A stretch of DNA of 64,000 bases from Verrucomicrobiota bacterium (GTDB lineage Bacteria > Verrucomicrobiota > Verrucomicrobiia > Opitutales > Opitutaceae). Shown piece by piece: positions 32,986-41,644 of this stretch. Position numbers and translations under genes: made by a program. Position 1 is the first letter of the stretch. The number at the start of each line of letters is the position of its first letter. The DNA is taken from assembly GCA_023416735.1 (NCBI GenBank), contig JAEZGX010000012.1, forward strand, positions 186,001 to 250,000, read 5' to 3'. The notes beneath the pieces are model-generated. The model made no database searches, was not told where the DNA came from, and worked only from the letters and a program-made list of their open reading frames with translations.

Positions 32986-35877
32986 TCAGCTCCGAGCCAC
33001 AATCTGCCGCAACACATACGGCAGAATTCCGCCGTGCTGGAAGTAATCGATCTCGATCGGCGTATCGATCCGGCAACGCACCGGCACGAGTGTCACCGTC
33101 CCATCCTTCCGCGTGATTTTCAGCGTCAGGTCTTGTTGCGGTTTCAACGCCATGTTCAGCCCTAGCACATCGAAGGTTTCCGATCCATCGAGGCCGAGCG
33201 TCTGCGCCGTCGTGCCTTCCTTGAACTGCAAGGGCAGCACACCCATGCCGACGAGATTCGAACGGTGAATCCGCTCGAAGCTCTGCGCGACCACCACCTT
33301 GACGCCCAACAGGTTCGTGCCTTTCGCCGCCCAGTCGCGCGACGATCCCGTGCCATACTCCTGGCCGGCCAGCACGATCAAGGGCACGCCGTCCGCGATG
33401 TAGCGCGAGGCCGCATCGTAAATCGACATCTCTTCGCCCTGCTCCGCACCTTTCGCGAAGTAGAGCGTGCTGCCGCCTTCCTTGCCGCCGAGCATCAGAT
33501 TCTTGATGCGCACATTCGCGAACGTGCCACGCACCATCACGCGGTCGTTGCCCCGGCGCGATCCATAGGAGTTGAATTCCTCGAAGGGCACTCCGTTCTC
33601 CATCAGGTAACGCCCCGCCGGCGACGTCTTCTTGATCGCGCCCGCCGGAGAGATGTGGTCCGTCGTCACCGAATCGCCGAAAATTCCCAGCGCCCGCGCG
33701 CCCTTGATTTCCTCGATCGTGCCCGCCTGCATTCCAAAACCGGCGAAGAACGGCGGCTCCTGAATGTAAGTCGATTTCTCGTCGAACTGGTAAACGTTGC
33801 CCGTCGTCGACGGGATCTCGTTCCACTTCGGATTCTGCTCCGCAAAATCGCTGTAGAGTTTCTGAAACACTTCGGGCTTCAACGCCGCCCGCATGTGATC
33901 GCGCACGTCCTGCAAGGTCGGCCAGAGATCCCGCAGATAAACGTCCTTCCCCTCGCGATCATGGCCGAGCGGTTCTGTCGACAGGTCAATATCGACGCGA
34001 CCCGCCAGGGCGAACGCCACCACCAAGGGCGGCGACATCAGGAAGTTTGCCTTGATGTTCTGATGCACGCGCGCCTCGAAGTTGCGGTTGCCCGACAACA
34101 CCGACGCCGCCACGAGATCGTTCTTCGTCACCGCCTCCTCGATCGCCGGATGCAGCGGTCCGGAATTGCCGATGCAGGTCGTGCAACCGTAACCGACCGT
34201 CTGGAATCCAAGCTGATCGAGATACGGCTGTAGCCCCGTCTTCTCGAGGTAATCCGTCACCACGCGCGATCCCGGCGCCAGCGACGACTTCACCACGGGA
34301 TTCACCCGCAGCCCGCGCTCGACCGCCTTCTTCGCCAGCAAACCCGCCGCGAGCATCACGCTCGGATTCGACGTGTTCGTGCAACTCGTGATCGCCGCGA
34401 TCAACACGCTTCCGTGTCCGACTTCGCCATCGATCCGCTTCGCGCGAATCGAAACCGGATCCGGCGTCGGACGGTTGTTCGCCATCTCGCGCTCCGTCGT
34501 CACGCTCGTGTCCTTCTGGCTGACGTCGCTGTGCAGCCCCGCCGCTTTGGCACCATTCGCCGGTTTCAGATTGTCCGTATCCTGCGCACCGCCGCTGCCG
34601 GACTGCCGTGTCCAACCACCGCCTTCGACGTGCACCGACTTCTCGAGGTCCTCCGCCAGCTTGCCGAATCCGCTTTCCGTCACGGGTCGCGAGAACGCAG
34701 CCCGGAATTCTTCTCCCAGCTTCGGCAGCTCGATGCGATCCTGCGGCCGCTTCGGTCCCGCCACGCTCGGCTTCACCGAGCCTAAGTCGAGTTCCAGATC
34801 CACCGAATACTCGATGTCGCCCCGCTTCGGCATGCCCCAAAGCTGCTGCGCCTTGTAATACGCTTCATACAACGCGACGTGCTTGTCGTCCCGCCCCGTC
34901 GCCCGGAGGTAGTTCGAGCATTCTTCGTCGATCGGAAAGAAACCCATCGTCGCGCCATACTCCGGCGCCATGTTCGCGATCGTCGCGCGATCCACCACCG
35001 GTAGCGCCGCGGCGCCCGGTCCGTAGAACTCCACGAACTTTCCGACGACCTTCGCCTTGCGCAGCATCTGCGTAATCGTCAGCGCCAGGTCCGTCGCCGT
35101 CACACCTTCACGCAAAGCGCCCGTCAAATGCACGCCGACCACGTCAGGCGTCAGGAAATACACCGGCTGCCCGAGCATGCCCGCCTCGGCCTCGATGCCG
35201 CCCACGCCCCAACCCACAATGCCGAGTCCGTTGATCATCGTGGTGTGCGAGTCCGTGCCGACCAGCGTATCCGGATAATAAACACCGTTCGCGTCGCTCA
35301 ACACGCCTTTCGCCAGATACTCGAGATTCACTTGGTGCACGATGCCGATGCCTGGCGGCACGACCTTGAACGTGTCGAACGCCTGCATGCCCCATTTCAG
35401 GAATTGGTAACGCTCGCGATTCCGCGTGAACTCCAACTCGAGGTTCTTCGTCAGAGCCTCCGCGCTGCCCGCAAAATCCACCTGCACCGAGTGGTCGACC
35501 ACCAGATCCACCGGCACGAGCGGCTCGATGATCTTGGGATCCTTCCCCATCCGCGCCACCGCCGCACGCATCGCCGCTAGATCGACGAGCAGCGGCACGC
35601 CGGTGAAGTCTTGCAACACGATCCGCGCCACCACGAAGGGGATCTCCTCCGTCCGCTCCGCCTTCGCACCCCACGAAGCGAGGCTGCGAATCGCTTGTTC
35701 GGATACGCGTTTGCCGTCGGCGTTGCGCAGCAGCGACTCGAGCACGAGCCGCACCGACACCGGCAGCTTCTTCACTTCAAACCCCGCCGACGCCAGCGCC
35801 GGCAGCGAGTAAAATTGATGCGTCGCCCCGTTGGCCGAGAAGCTCTGCAGGGTGTTGAACGGATTCGGAAGATTCAT
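32986..35877 (-). CDS. acnA: Aconitate hydratase A
   Basis: AcnA isomerises citrate to isocitrate in the TCA cycle through a [4Fe-4S] cluster. The protein of 963 residues is of the AcnA/IRP1 type. The N-terminal start is MNLPNPFNTLQSF (35877), followed by GVPLLVDLAAMRAAVARMG, VGTDSHTTMINGLGIVGWGVGG, and the cluster cysteines in AITSCTNTSNPSVML and YGCTTCIGNSGPL. The C-terminal swivel domain has GSRRGNDRVMVRGTFANVRI and GTGSSRDWAAKGTNLLG. A Gly/Ser/Thr-rich insert of about 60 residues (around 430-490) near the middle makes it longer than E. coli AcnA (about 890). A peroxiredoxin gene lies upstream on the same strand. Confidence 0.97.
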   Translation of the reverse strand: MNLPNPFNTLQSFSANGATHQFYSLPALASAGFEVKKLPVSVRLVLESLLRNADGKRVSEQAIRSLASWGAKAERTEEIPFVVARIVLQDFTGVPLLVDLAAMRAAVARMGKDPKIIEPLVPVDLVVDHSVQVDFAGSAEALTKNLELEFTRNRERYQFLKWGMQAFDTFKVVPPGIGIVHQVNLEYLAKGVLSDANGVYYPDTLVGTDSHTTMINGLGIVGWGVGGIEAEAGMLGQPVYFLTPDVVGVHLTGALREGVTATDLALTITQMLRKAKVVGKFVEFYGPGAAALPVVDRATIANMAPEYGATMGFFPIDEECSNYLRATGRDDKHVALYEAYYKAQQLWGMPKRGDIEYSVDLELDLGSVKPSVAGPKRPQDRIELPKLGEEFRAAFSRPVTESGFGKLAEDLEKSVHVEGGGWTRQSGSGGAQDTDNLKPANGAKAAGLHSDVSQKDTSVTTEREMANNRPTPDPVSIRAKRIDGEVGHGSVLIAAITSCTNTSNPSVMLAAGLLAKKAVERGLRVNPVVKSSLAPGSRVVTDYLEKTGLQPYLDQLGFQTVGYGCTTCIGNSGPLHPAIEEAVTKNDLVAASVLSGNRNFEARVHQNIKANFLMSPPLVVAFALAGRVDIDLSTEPLGHDREGKDVYLRDLWPTLQDVRDHMRAALKPEVFQKLYSDFAEQNPKWNEIPSTTGNVYQFDEKSTYIQEPPFFAGFGMQAGTIEEIKGARALGIFGDSVTTDHISPAGAIKKTSPAGRYLMENGVPFEEFNSYGSRRGNDRVMVRGTFANVRIKNLMLGGKEGGSTLYFAKGAEQGEEMSIYDAASRYIADGVPLIVLAGQEYGTGSSRDWAAKGTNLLGVKVVVAQSFERIHRSNLVGMGVLPLQFKEGTTAQTLGLDGSETFDVLGLNMALKPQQDLTLKITRKDGTVTLVPVRCRIDTPIEIDYFQHGGILPYVLRQIVARS

Positions 35878-35929
35878 GTTGAAAAAATGGTGGTGGCGCT
35901 CGCCGCGCCACATTCCTCAAAAACTCTCG

Positions 35930-36403
35930 TTATTGCGCCAGCGCTGCCTTCACCGCCGCGAAATTCGGCAGATCCTTCGGCGTCGGGGTCTGCTCCGCGT
36001 ATTTGATCACGCCGTCTTGGCCGATCACGAACGCCGCCCGCGCCGCCGTGTCGCCCACACCCGCCAGGTTCGGAAACACCACATCATAGGCCTTCGTCAC
36101 CTCCTTGTTCAGGTCGCTGACGATCGTGAGCTGAATGTTGTTCGCCTTTGCCCACGCCTCCTGAGCAAACGGGCTGTCTACGCTCACCGCGATTACCTTC
36201 GCGCCGAGCTTTTCATACTCTCCCAGCCCCGAGCTCTGATCGCACATCTCCTGCGTGCACACACCCGTGAACGCCAACGGGAAAAACAGCAGCACCGTCT
36301 GATGCTGGCCGAAATTGTCGCTCAGCTTGATGTCCTTGAGACCTTCGGCGGTCTTGGTCTTGAGCGTGAAATCCGGAGCTTTGGAACCGATGGCGAGAGG
36401 CAT
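35930..36403 (-). CDS. Peroxiredoxin (AhpE/AhpC-TSA family)
   Basis: This is a 157-residue thiol peroxidase. The active-site motif is PLAFTGVC (residues 42-49) with the peroxidatic cysteine C49 preceded by the conserved Pro and Thr; a second cysteine is at C54. The start APDFTL and the end VIGQDGVIKY are typical of the AhpC/TSA fold. It reduces hydrogen peroxide or organic peroxides in the cytoplasm. It lies 52 bases upstream of acnA on the same strand; protection of the oxygen-sensitive Fe-S aconitase is a plausible link but is inference. Confidence 0.92.
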   Translation of the reverse strand: MPLAIGSKAPDFTLKTKTAEGLKDIKLSDNFGQHQTVLLFFPLAFTGVCTQEMCDQSSGLGEYEKLGAKVIAVSVDSPFAQEAWAKANNIQLTIVSDLNKEVTKAYDVVFPNLAGVGDTAARAAFVIGQDGVIKYAEQTPTPKDLPNFAAVKAALAQ

Positions 36404-36619
36404 GTTATGAAGAGGAACAGGGTAGATGTTTCGCTTTCACGGCGCACGTCGCCGCGCGAGCGGAATGAAAGGTAGAACCGCCCCCCGCATTTCGCGCAAA
36501 TCGTTTTTCCCGAAAGAAGTCCCGTTTCTCACCCACCCTTCCGAGCCATAAGCGACGCCACCGAGCGCCCGACTTTTGTTTTGCCCCGAAACTCCCGCGT
36601 TCGGTTAACTCCTCCTCCC

Positions 36620-37897
36620 ATGACCTTCCTCGAAGACTTGCAATGGCGCGGCCTGCTCGCCGACTGCACCGACCTCGACGCCCTCTCGAAGCGCATCGCC
36701 CAAGGGCCGGTCACGCTCTACTGCGGCTTCGATCCCACCGGCGACTCCCTCCACGTCGGCCACCTCATGGGCCAGCTCACGCTCCGCCGCTTCCAACTCG
36801 CCGGCCACCATCCCATTGCCCTCGCCGGCGGCGCCACCGGCATGGTCGGCGATCCGTCCGGCAAATCCGCCGAACGCAACCTCCTCACCCGCGAACAACT
36901 CGCCCACAACGTCGCCTCCATCAAAACCCAGCTCGGCCGGCTGCTCGATTTCAACGCCCCGCAAAACCCCGCCCGCCTCGTCGACAACGCCGACTGGACC
37001 GCGCCCATCAGCTTCCTCGATTTCCTCCGCGACGTCGGAAAACATTTTTCCCTCAATGTCATGCTCGCGAAGGACTCCGTGCAGTCCCGCCTCGGCTCCG
37101 ACAGCGGCATCAGCTACACCGAGTTCAGTTACCAGCTTCTCCAAGCCCACGATTTCTACATTCTCCGCCGCGACTTCAACTGCGAGCTTCAGATCGGCGG
37201 CAGCGACCAATGGGGCAACATCGTCGCCGGCACCGACCTCATCCGCAAAAAACTCGGCGTGCCCGCCTGGGGCTGGACGTTCCCGCTCATCACCAAATCC
37301 GACGGCACCAAATTCGGCAAAACCGAGTCCGGCGCCGTCTGGCTCGATCCGCAGCGCACGAGTCCTTACAAGTTCTACCAGTTCTTCGTGAACACCGAGG
37401 ACGCGATGGTCGTCACCTATCTCAAGAAGTTCACGTTCCTCGACCAACCCACGATCAACGACCTCGAAGCCAAACACGCTGCCAACCCCGGCGCCCGCGA
37501 AGCACACCGCGCTCTCGCCCGCGAGGTGACCACGATCGTTCACGGCGCTTCCGCCACCGCCGATGCCATCCGCGCCAGCGAAATCCTCTTCGGCGGCGGT
37601 CTCGAAGGCATCAGCGAATCCCTCTTCAACGATGTCGTCGGCGAAGTGCCCACGAAGGATGTCGAAAAATCCAAACTCGAATCCGCCGGCACGTCCCTCA
37701 TTGACCTTCTCGTCCACGCCGGCCTCTGCCCGTCGAAGGGCCAGGCCCGCAAAGACATCGAAGGCGGCGGCATCTACGTGAACAACGTCCGCTCCGCCGA
37801 CCTCACCCGCTCGATTACCACCGCCGATCTCCTCTTCGGCCAATACCTCCTCCTCCGCAAAGGCAAACGCACCTACACCGTCCTCCGAGCGGCATGA
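36620..37897 (+). CDS. tyrS: Tyrosyl-tRNA synthetase
   Basis: TyrS charges tRNA-Tyr. The 425 residues contain the class I signature GFDPTGDSLHVGHLMG, the tyrosine-binding YQLLQAHDFYIL and GGSDQWGNI segments, the KMSKS-equivalent KFGKTESGAVWL, and a C-terminal S4 RNA-binding domain (from about residue 360, PSKGQARKDIEGGGIYVNN). The start at 36620 (MTFLEDLQWRGLL) matches the family. It is the last conserved housekeeping gene before an accessory stretch containing a damaged toxin-antitoxin pair. Confidence 0.97.
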   Translation: MTFLEDLQWRGLLADCTDLDALSKRIAQGPVTLYCGFDPTGDSLHVGHLMGQLTLRRFQLAGHHPIALAGGATGMVGDPSGKSAERNLLTREQLAHNVASIKTQLGRLLDFNAPQNPARLVDNADWTAPISFLDFLRDVGKHFSLNVMLAKDSVQSRLGSDSGISYTEFSYQLLQAHDFYILRRDFNCELQIGGSDQWGNIVAGTDLIRKKLGVPAWGWTFPLITKSDGTKFGKTESGAVWLDPQRTSPYKFYQFFVNTEDAMVVTYLKKFTFLDQPTINDLEAKHAANPGAREAHRALAREVTTIVHGASATADAIRASEILFGGGLEGISESLFNDVVGEVPTKDVEKSKLESAGTSLIDLLVHAGLCPSKGQARKDIEGGGIYVNNVRSADLTRSITTADLLFGQYLLLRKGKRTYTVLRAA

Positions 37898-37941
37898 GGT
37901 GCAACATTGCATCGGCGGGTTAGGCATCGTAAGTTGTCGCC

Positions 37942-38141
37942 ATGACGAAAACCGTCGCAGCCGTTTACGAGGACGGTGTTCTCCGACTCGCGGAACCGCT
38001 TCCCCTGCCGAACCGCACGAGCGTCAAGGTCACGATCGAAACCGACGACGACCGCCGCTCTGGTTGCAAGTGAGCGAAGACAAACTCGCGACCGCTTGGG
38101 ACGACTCTGACGACGTGTTCAATGAGCTACTCGAGAAATGA
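37942..38141 (+). pseudogene. Antitoxin of a PemK-type toxin-antitoxin pair, frameshifted
   Basis: The first half reads from the ATG at 37942 as MTKTVAAVYEDGVLRLAEPL, a DUF104/AbrB-like antitoxin N-terminus (EDGVLRL), and runs into a stop after 43 codons. The expected C-terminal half (WLQVSEDKLATAWDDSDDVF ending in NELLEK) continues in another frame from about 38058 and ends at 38141. Joining them requires a one-base change near 38050-38060. The restored product would be about 66 residues, normal for this family, and would overlap the toxin start by 20 bases, as usual in these operons. It may be a true lesion or a base-calling error. Confidence 0.7.
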
Positions 38142-38448
38142 GATCGTGCTCCTGCCGATCCCTTTCACAGATCTGACCAGCCGGAAAGTTTGGCCGGCCA
38201 TCGTGCTCGGCCACAGTTCCCACCCCGGGGACTTGTTCGGCGCGCCCATTTCTTCGCAGCTTCATAATGTCACGATCCCGCTCCGCGAATGGCGCGCCGC
38301 CGGACTGAACGTTCCTTGCGGAATCAAATCACAGATCGCGACCATCGAAGGCGGGCTCGTGGTTAAATCCGTCGGCACACTCTCTGCCGTCGACCGAAAC
38401 CGTCCTCGAAGCACAGCTGCGCACCTGGCTGGCGTTGTAGTCGTTTGA
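38122..38448 (+). pseudogene. PemK/MazF-like toxin with frameshifted C-terminus
   Basis: The ORF gives 108 residues. Residues 1-90 match PemK/MazF-type endoribonuclease toxins: IVLLPIPFTDLTSRKVWPAI (N-terminal strand and Arg/Lys region), PISSQLHN and IKSQIATIEGG. After LSAVDR the translated end (NRPRSTAAHL) does not fit the family, whereas the +1 frame gives TVLEAQLRTWLAL and a stop at 38440, which does. A single extra A in the run at about 38397-38399 would explain it. The C-terminal helix matters for folding, so the toxin may be inactive. The ORF overlaps the next gene's TTG start. Confidence 0.7.
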
Positions 38449-39302
38449 AAACCCGCTTCATCGTCAACCCCCGCTCCGGCCGCGCCTCTCGCGCCGTTCC
38501 TGCGCTCCGGACGTTTGCCGCCGAAAACGACGCCGAGATCGTCTTCACGGAGCGCCGTTGCCACGCGACCGAACTCGCCGCCCGCGCCCTCGACGACCGC
38601 TGCGAACTCATTGTCGCGGTCGGCGGCGACGGCACGATGAACGAGGTCGCCACCGCTCTGATCGATACGCCCGCCACCCTCGGACTCGTCCCTTGCGGCT
38701 CCGGCGACGGACTCGGCCGGCATCTCGGCATTCATGGTTCGACCGTGCACGCGTTGCGTATCCTAAAAATGGGGACGCCCCGCCTCATCGATACCGGGCT
38801 CGCCGACAATCATCCGTTCTTCACCGTTGCCGGACTCGGCTTCGAAGCCCACATCGCCGAAAAATTCAACACGCTCAGTTCGCGCGGTTTCATCCGCTAT
38901 CTCAGCACCAGCGCCACCGCCTTCACCCGCTGGCAGCCGCAGGAATTCACCATCACCACGAGCGGCGCCCGTCACGAGATCACCGCCTTCACCCTCGCCG
39001 TCGCCAACAGCGACCAATACGGCAACAACGCCATCATCGCTCCCGGTGCCCGCGCCGACGACGGACTCCTCGATCTCACCGCGATTCCCCGGCCCACGTT
39101 TTTCAACTCCCCTTCGCTCCTCGGCCGCCTCTTTCAGGGATCGATCCATTTGCATCGCGGCGTCTTTCACCTTCGTGCCCAACGCTTCACGATTGAACGT
39201 CCCGCCCCCGGTCCGCTCCACACCGACGGCGAACTGCACTCCGCCGACCGCATCGTCGACTTCACCCTCCGTCCCGCCAGCCTCCGCATCATGACTCCGT
39301 AG
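38445..39302 (+). CDS. Diacylglycerol kinase-family lipid kinase
   Basis: The 285-residue protein of the DAGK_cat/YegS family phosphorylates diacylglycerol or a related lipid at the membrane surface. Seen: FIVNPRSGRA at the N-terminus, the nucleotide-binding VAVGGDGTMNEVATAL (residues 63-78), LGLVPCGSGDGLGRHLG and, later, LAVANSDQYGNNAIIAPGA with the conserved GALLDG-like ADDGLLDL. The second motif has Asp where many homologues have Asn (GSGNG). The start is TTG at 38445 and overlaps the end of the damaged toxin ORF. A mobile or decaying toxin-antitoxin pair has therefore been placed directly upstream. Confidence 0.88.
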   Translation: MKTRFIVNPRSGRASRAVPALRTFAAENDAEIVFTERRCHATELAARALDDRCELIVAVGGDGTMNEVATALIDTPATLGLVPCGSGDGLGRHLGIHGSTVHALRILKMGTPRLIDTGLADNHPFFTVAGLGFEAHIAEKFNTLSSRGFIRYLSTSATAFTRWQPQEFTITTSGARHEITAFTLAVANSDQYGNNAIIAPGARADDGLLDLTAIPRPTFFNSPSLLGRLFQGSIHLHRGVFHLRAQRFTIERPAPGPLHTDGELHSADRIVDFTLRPASLRIMTP

Positions 39303-39572
39303 CAGGGCAATCGCCCGTGCTCCCGTCGGCCAAGAAGCGCGGTGCCCCCGCCGGGCTTCGAGAGCGCAAAGCTCCGAGCTCGCGCTCCACCGCACACCGC
39401 CGCGCTAAGGGTTTTCCGTAGAACACTCTACCCGTTTTCAGACAAGCCCCGCCGCTTGCGAACACCTCACACCGGCGCGACCGATTCCGCGTCCAATCCG
39501 CGTGCTTCTCGCACGCGTTCGTCCGCTTCAACGCTTCAACACTCGTCCAACTCCAACCCTCATTACGCACGC

Positions 39573-40262
39573 ATGCACCTGTTCAGCTCCCTCGCGCGGC
39601 TGGCCGCTCTCGGCCTCGTCGCCCTTCTTCCCACCGCTCACGCCCAGCTTTCGCTCTCCGGCTCCACCCGCGGCGAATTCACCGGCTCCGACTCGATCTT
39701 CACTTGGATCAACAACGGTCCTGTCACCTCGACGCTCCATACCGGCCTCCCCGTGCCGTTCATCCCGAACACGTCGATCGAATTCACCGGCGACACCTTC
39801 AGCGGCATCGGCACCGGCGATTCCTTCGATCTCGGGCGCGTTAAAATCAAGAACGGCATCACGCTCTTCGACAGCGCGGCGTCGTTTGCGACGATGGACC
39901 TCTACCTGAACCTCCCGTCCAACGGTGTGCTGAACCATAAGCTCACCACGCTCACGTTCGCGATCGAGAACACGCCCAATTTCGGCTTCGTGCCCGACGT
40001 CTTCTTTGTCGGCTACTCCGCTCCGGCTTCGCTCAAGATCAACAACACGCTCGTGGATTTCACGGTCATGTTCAGCGATCAGGATTACCTCAGCGAATCC
40101 GGCCAGCTGATCGGCGAAGGGAAAACCGGCAAGGTCGACCTCTACGCTACGGTCAACTTCACGCCCGTCCCCGAGCCTTCCACCTACGCCGCCTTTGCCG
40201 CCGCCGGCCTCGTCGGCTTGGTCGCCTGGCGCCGAACCCGCCGTCCCGCCACCACCACCTGA
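39573..40262 (+). CDS. PEP-CTERM sorting-domain exported protein (choice-of-anchor K-like)
   Basis: The 229-residue protein has a signal peptide (residues 1-24, LAALGLVALLPTAHAQ), a beta-rich domain of about 165 residues resembling the choice-of-anchor K type (FTGDTFSGIGTGDSFDLGRV, LTFAIENTPN, ADYTVMFSD-like VDFTVMFSD), and a C-terminal PEP-CTERM sorting signal: VPEPSTYAAFA, a hydrophobic helix and a WRRTRR basic tail. Such proteins are exported, processed by exosortase and placed on the surface or in exopolysaccharide. No exosortase is present in this window. A strong terminator follows. Confidence 0.85.
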   Translation: MHLFSSLARLAALGLVALLPTAHAQLSLSGSTRGEFTGSDSIFTWINNGPVTSTLHTGLPVPFIPNTSIEFTGDTFSGIGTGDSFDLGRVKIKNGITLFDSAASFATMDLYLNLPSNGVLNHKLTTLTFAIENTPNFGFVPDVFFVGYSAPASLKINNTLVDFTVMFSDQDYLSESGQLIGEGKTGKVDLYATVNFTPVPEPSTYAAFAAAGLVGLVAWRRTRRPATTT

Positions 40263-40289
40263 ATCATCTCCTTTCCGCTTCAACCTTCA

Positions 40290-40318
40290 GCTCCGGGCCT
40301 CCAGCCCGGAGCTTTTTT
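40290..40318 (+). terminator. Rho-independent terminator of the PEP-CTERM gene
   Basis: Stem GCTCCGGGC/GCCCGGAGC (40290-40298 with 40304-40312), 5-base loop, then TTTTTT. Confidence 0.93.
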
Positions 40319-40440
40319 GTGCCTCTCGCAGTCGCTTGAGAATCAGGCCTCACCCCCATGGCACAAGCATCGCCCCGCCACTAAGTTTCCCCCCTCAAGC
40401 CTCTCTCACCCCCCACCCGCAACCTTCAACTTCCCATCCG

Positions 40441-41445
40441 ATGAACCTCCTTCCTCTCTCCCGCCAAACCATCGTCATCACCGGCGCCACCAGCGGCATC
40501 GGCCTCGCCACCGCTCGCGCCGCCGCGCGCAAGGGCGCACGTCTCATCCTCGTCGCCCGCAACGAGGAAGCCCTCCAAGCCATCACCGACGAACTCACCT
40601 CCCGGGACACACACGCCGCCTACTGCGTCGCCGATGTCGGCCGCCGCGAAGATCTCCAACAAGCCGCCGATCTCGCCGTCGATCGCTTCGGCGGCTTCGA
40701 CACCTGGATCAACAACGCCGGCGTCACCATCTACGGCCGCCTCGCCGAGGTCTCCGACGAGGATCACCATCGCCTCTTTGACACCAATTTCTGGGGCGTC
40801 GTTTACGGTTCGCTGATCGCCGCCACCCACCTGCGCCAGCGCGGTCGCGGAGCGATCATCAACATCGGCTCCGTTCTCTCTGACACCGCCGTCCCGATCC
40901 AAGGCATGTATTCAGCTTCCAAGCACGCCGTGAAGGGCTTCACCGACGCCTTCCGCATGGAGCTCGAAGCCGAGCGCGCGTCCATTTCCGTCACGCTCAT
41001 CAAGCCTTCCGCCATCAACACGCCTTACATCCAACACGCCCGCAACTACCTCGATCGCGAAGCCAGTCTTCCGCCGCCTGTTTACCAGCCCGAGGAAGTC
41101 GCGCACGCCATCCTCTTCGCCGCGACCCATCCCAAACGAGACATCTTCATCGGCAGCGGCGGCCGCGTCATGAGCGTCGCCAACCGCCTCGCGCCGCGCC
41201 TCATGGACAAAGTGGGCGAGAAGGTGATGATCTCCCAACAAACTCAGCCCGGCCACGGCGGCTACGCGCATCAAGAGGGTTCGCTCCACCGCCCCGGCAA
41301 CGACGGACGTGTCCACGGTCAGTATCCCGGCCACTCGATGCGCACGAGTTACTACACGCGCGCTTCACTCCATCCCGTTCTCACGAGTTCCCTCGTCGTT
41401 GCCGCCGCCGGCCTCGCCACCGCCTTCGCCGTCCGACGCCGCTAG
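40441..41445 (+). CDS. Short-chain dehydrogenase/reductase with C-terminal extension
   Basis: This is a 334-residue classical SDR. The NAD(P) motif TGATSGIG (residues 15-22), followed by LVARNEEAL, suggests NADPH use; NNAGV, the catalytic Ser (INIGSVLSD) and YSASKHAVKGF (Tyr-x-x-x-Lys) are all present. The core ends near residue 240. The remainder (MDKVGEKVMISQQTQPGHGG onward) is a Gly/His-rich linker and a C-terminal hydrophobic segment (SSLVVAAAGLATAFAVRRR) that could anchor it in the membrane. This layout occurs in a group of SDRs annotated as oxidoreductases of unknown substrate. Confidence 0.88.
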   Translation: MNLLPLSRQTIVITGATSGIGLATARAAARKGARLILVARNEEALQAITDELTSRDTHAAYCVADVGRREDLQQAADLAVDRFGGFDTWINNAGVTIYGRLAEVSDEDHHRLFDTNFWGVVYGSLIAATHLRQRGRGAIINIGSVLSDTAVPIQGMYSASKHAVKGFTDAFRMELEAERASISVTLIKPSAINTPYIQHARNYLDREASLPPPVYQPEEVAHAILFAATHPKRDIFIGSGGRVMSVANRLAPRLMDKVGEKVMISQQTQPGHGGYAHQEGSLHRPGNDGRVHGQYPGHSMRTSYYTRASLHPVLTSSLVVAAAGLATAFAVRRR

Positions 41446-41532
41446 CGCCTCCGTCCTCAACTCGAATGGAAGCGTGACACCATCAGCTCGCTTCCTCAAC
41501 CGCGAGCACCACCAAGCCGCTGGCCTCGTTTT

Positions 41533-41560
41533 AAGCTCTCAGCTTCAGCTGCCGCCCCTG
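41533..41560. repeat. CTCAGCT-type word, short copy
   Basis: TTAAGCTCTCAGCTTCAGCTG in the gap between the SDR and symporter genes; a fainter copy (CCAACTCTCAGCTGCCGCC) is at 16760-16778. It matches the longer runs at 47638-47672, 49250-49316 and 50333-50452. Confidence 0.4.
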
Positions 41561-41644
41561 ACCAACTTGTCAGCATCCCCCGCTCGTCCCCGCCGCACCT
41601 ATCGTCACGCAAAATACCCCGACTCTCGTGTGCGCTCCTCTCCC

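Noticed and set aside
39289..39570. 93-codon minus-strand ORF upstream of the PEP-CTERM gene
   Set aside because: No similarity and no family features; it lies in a promoter region and was not counted as a gene.
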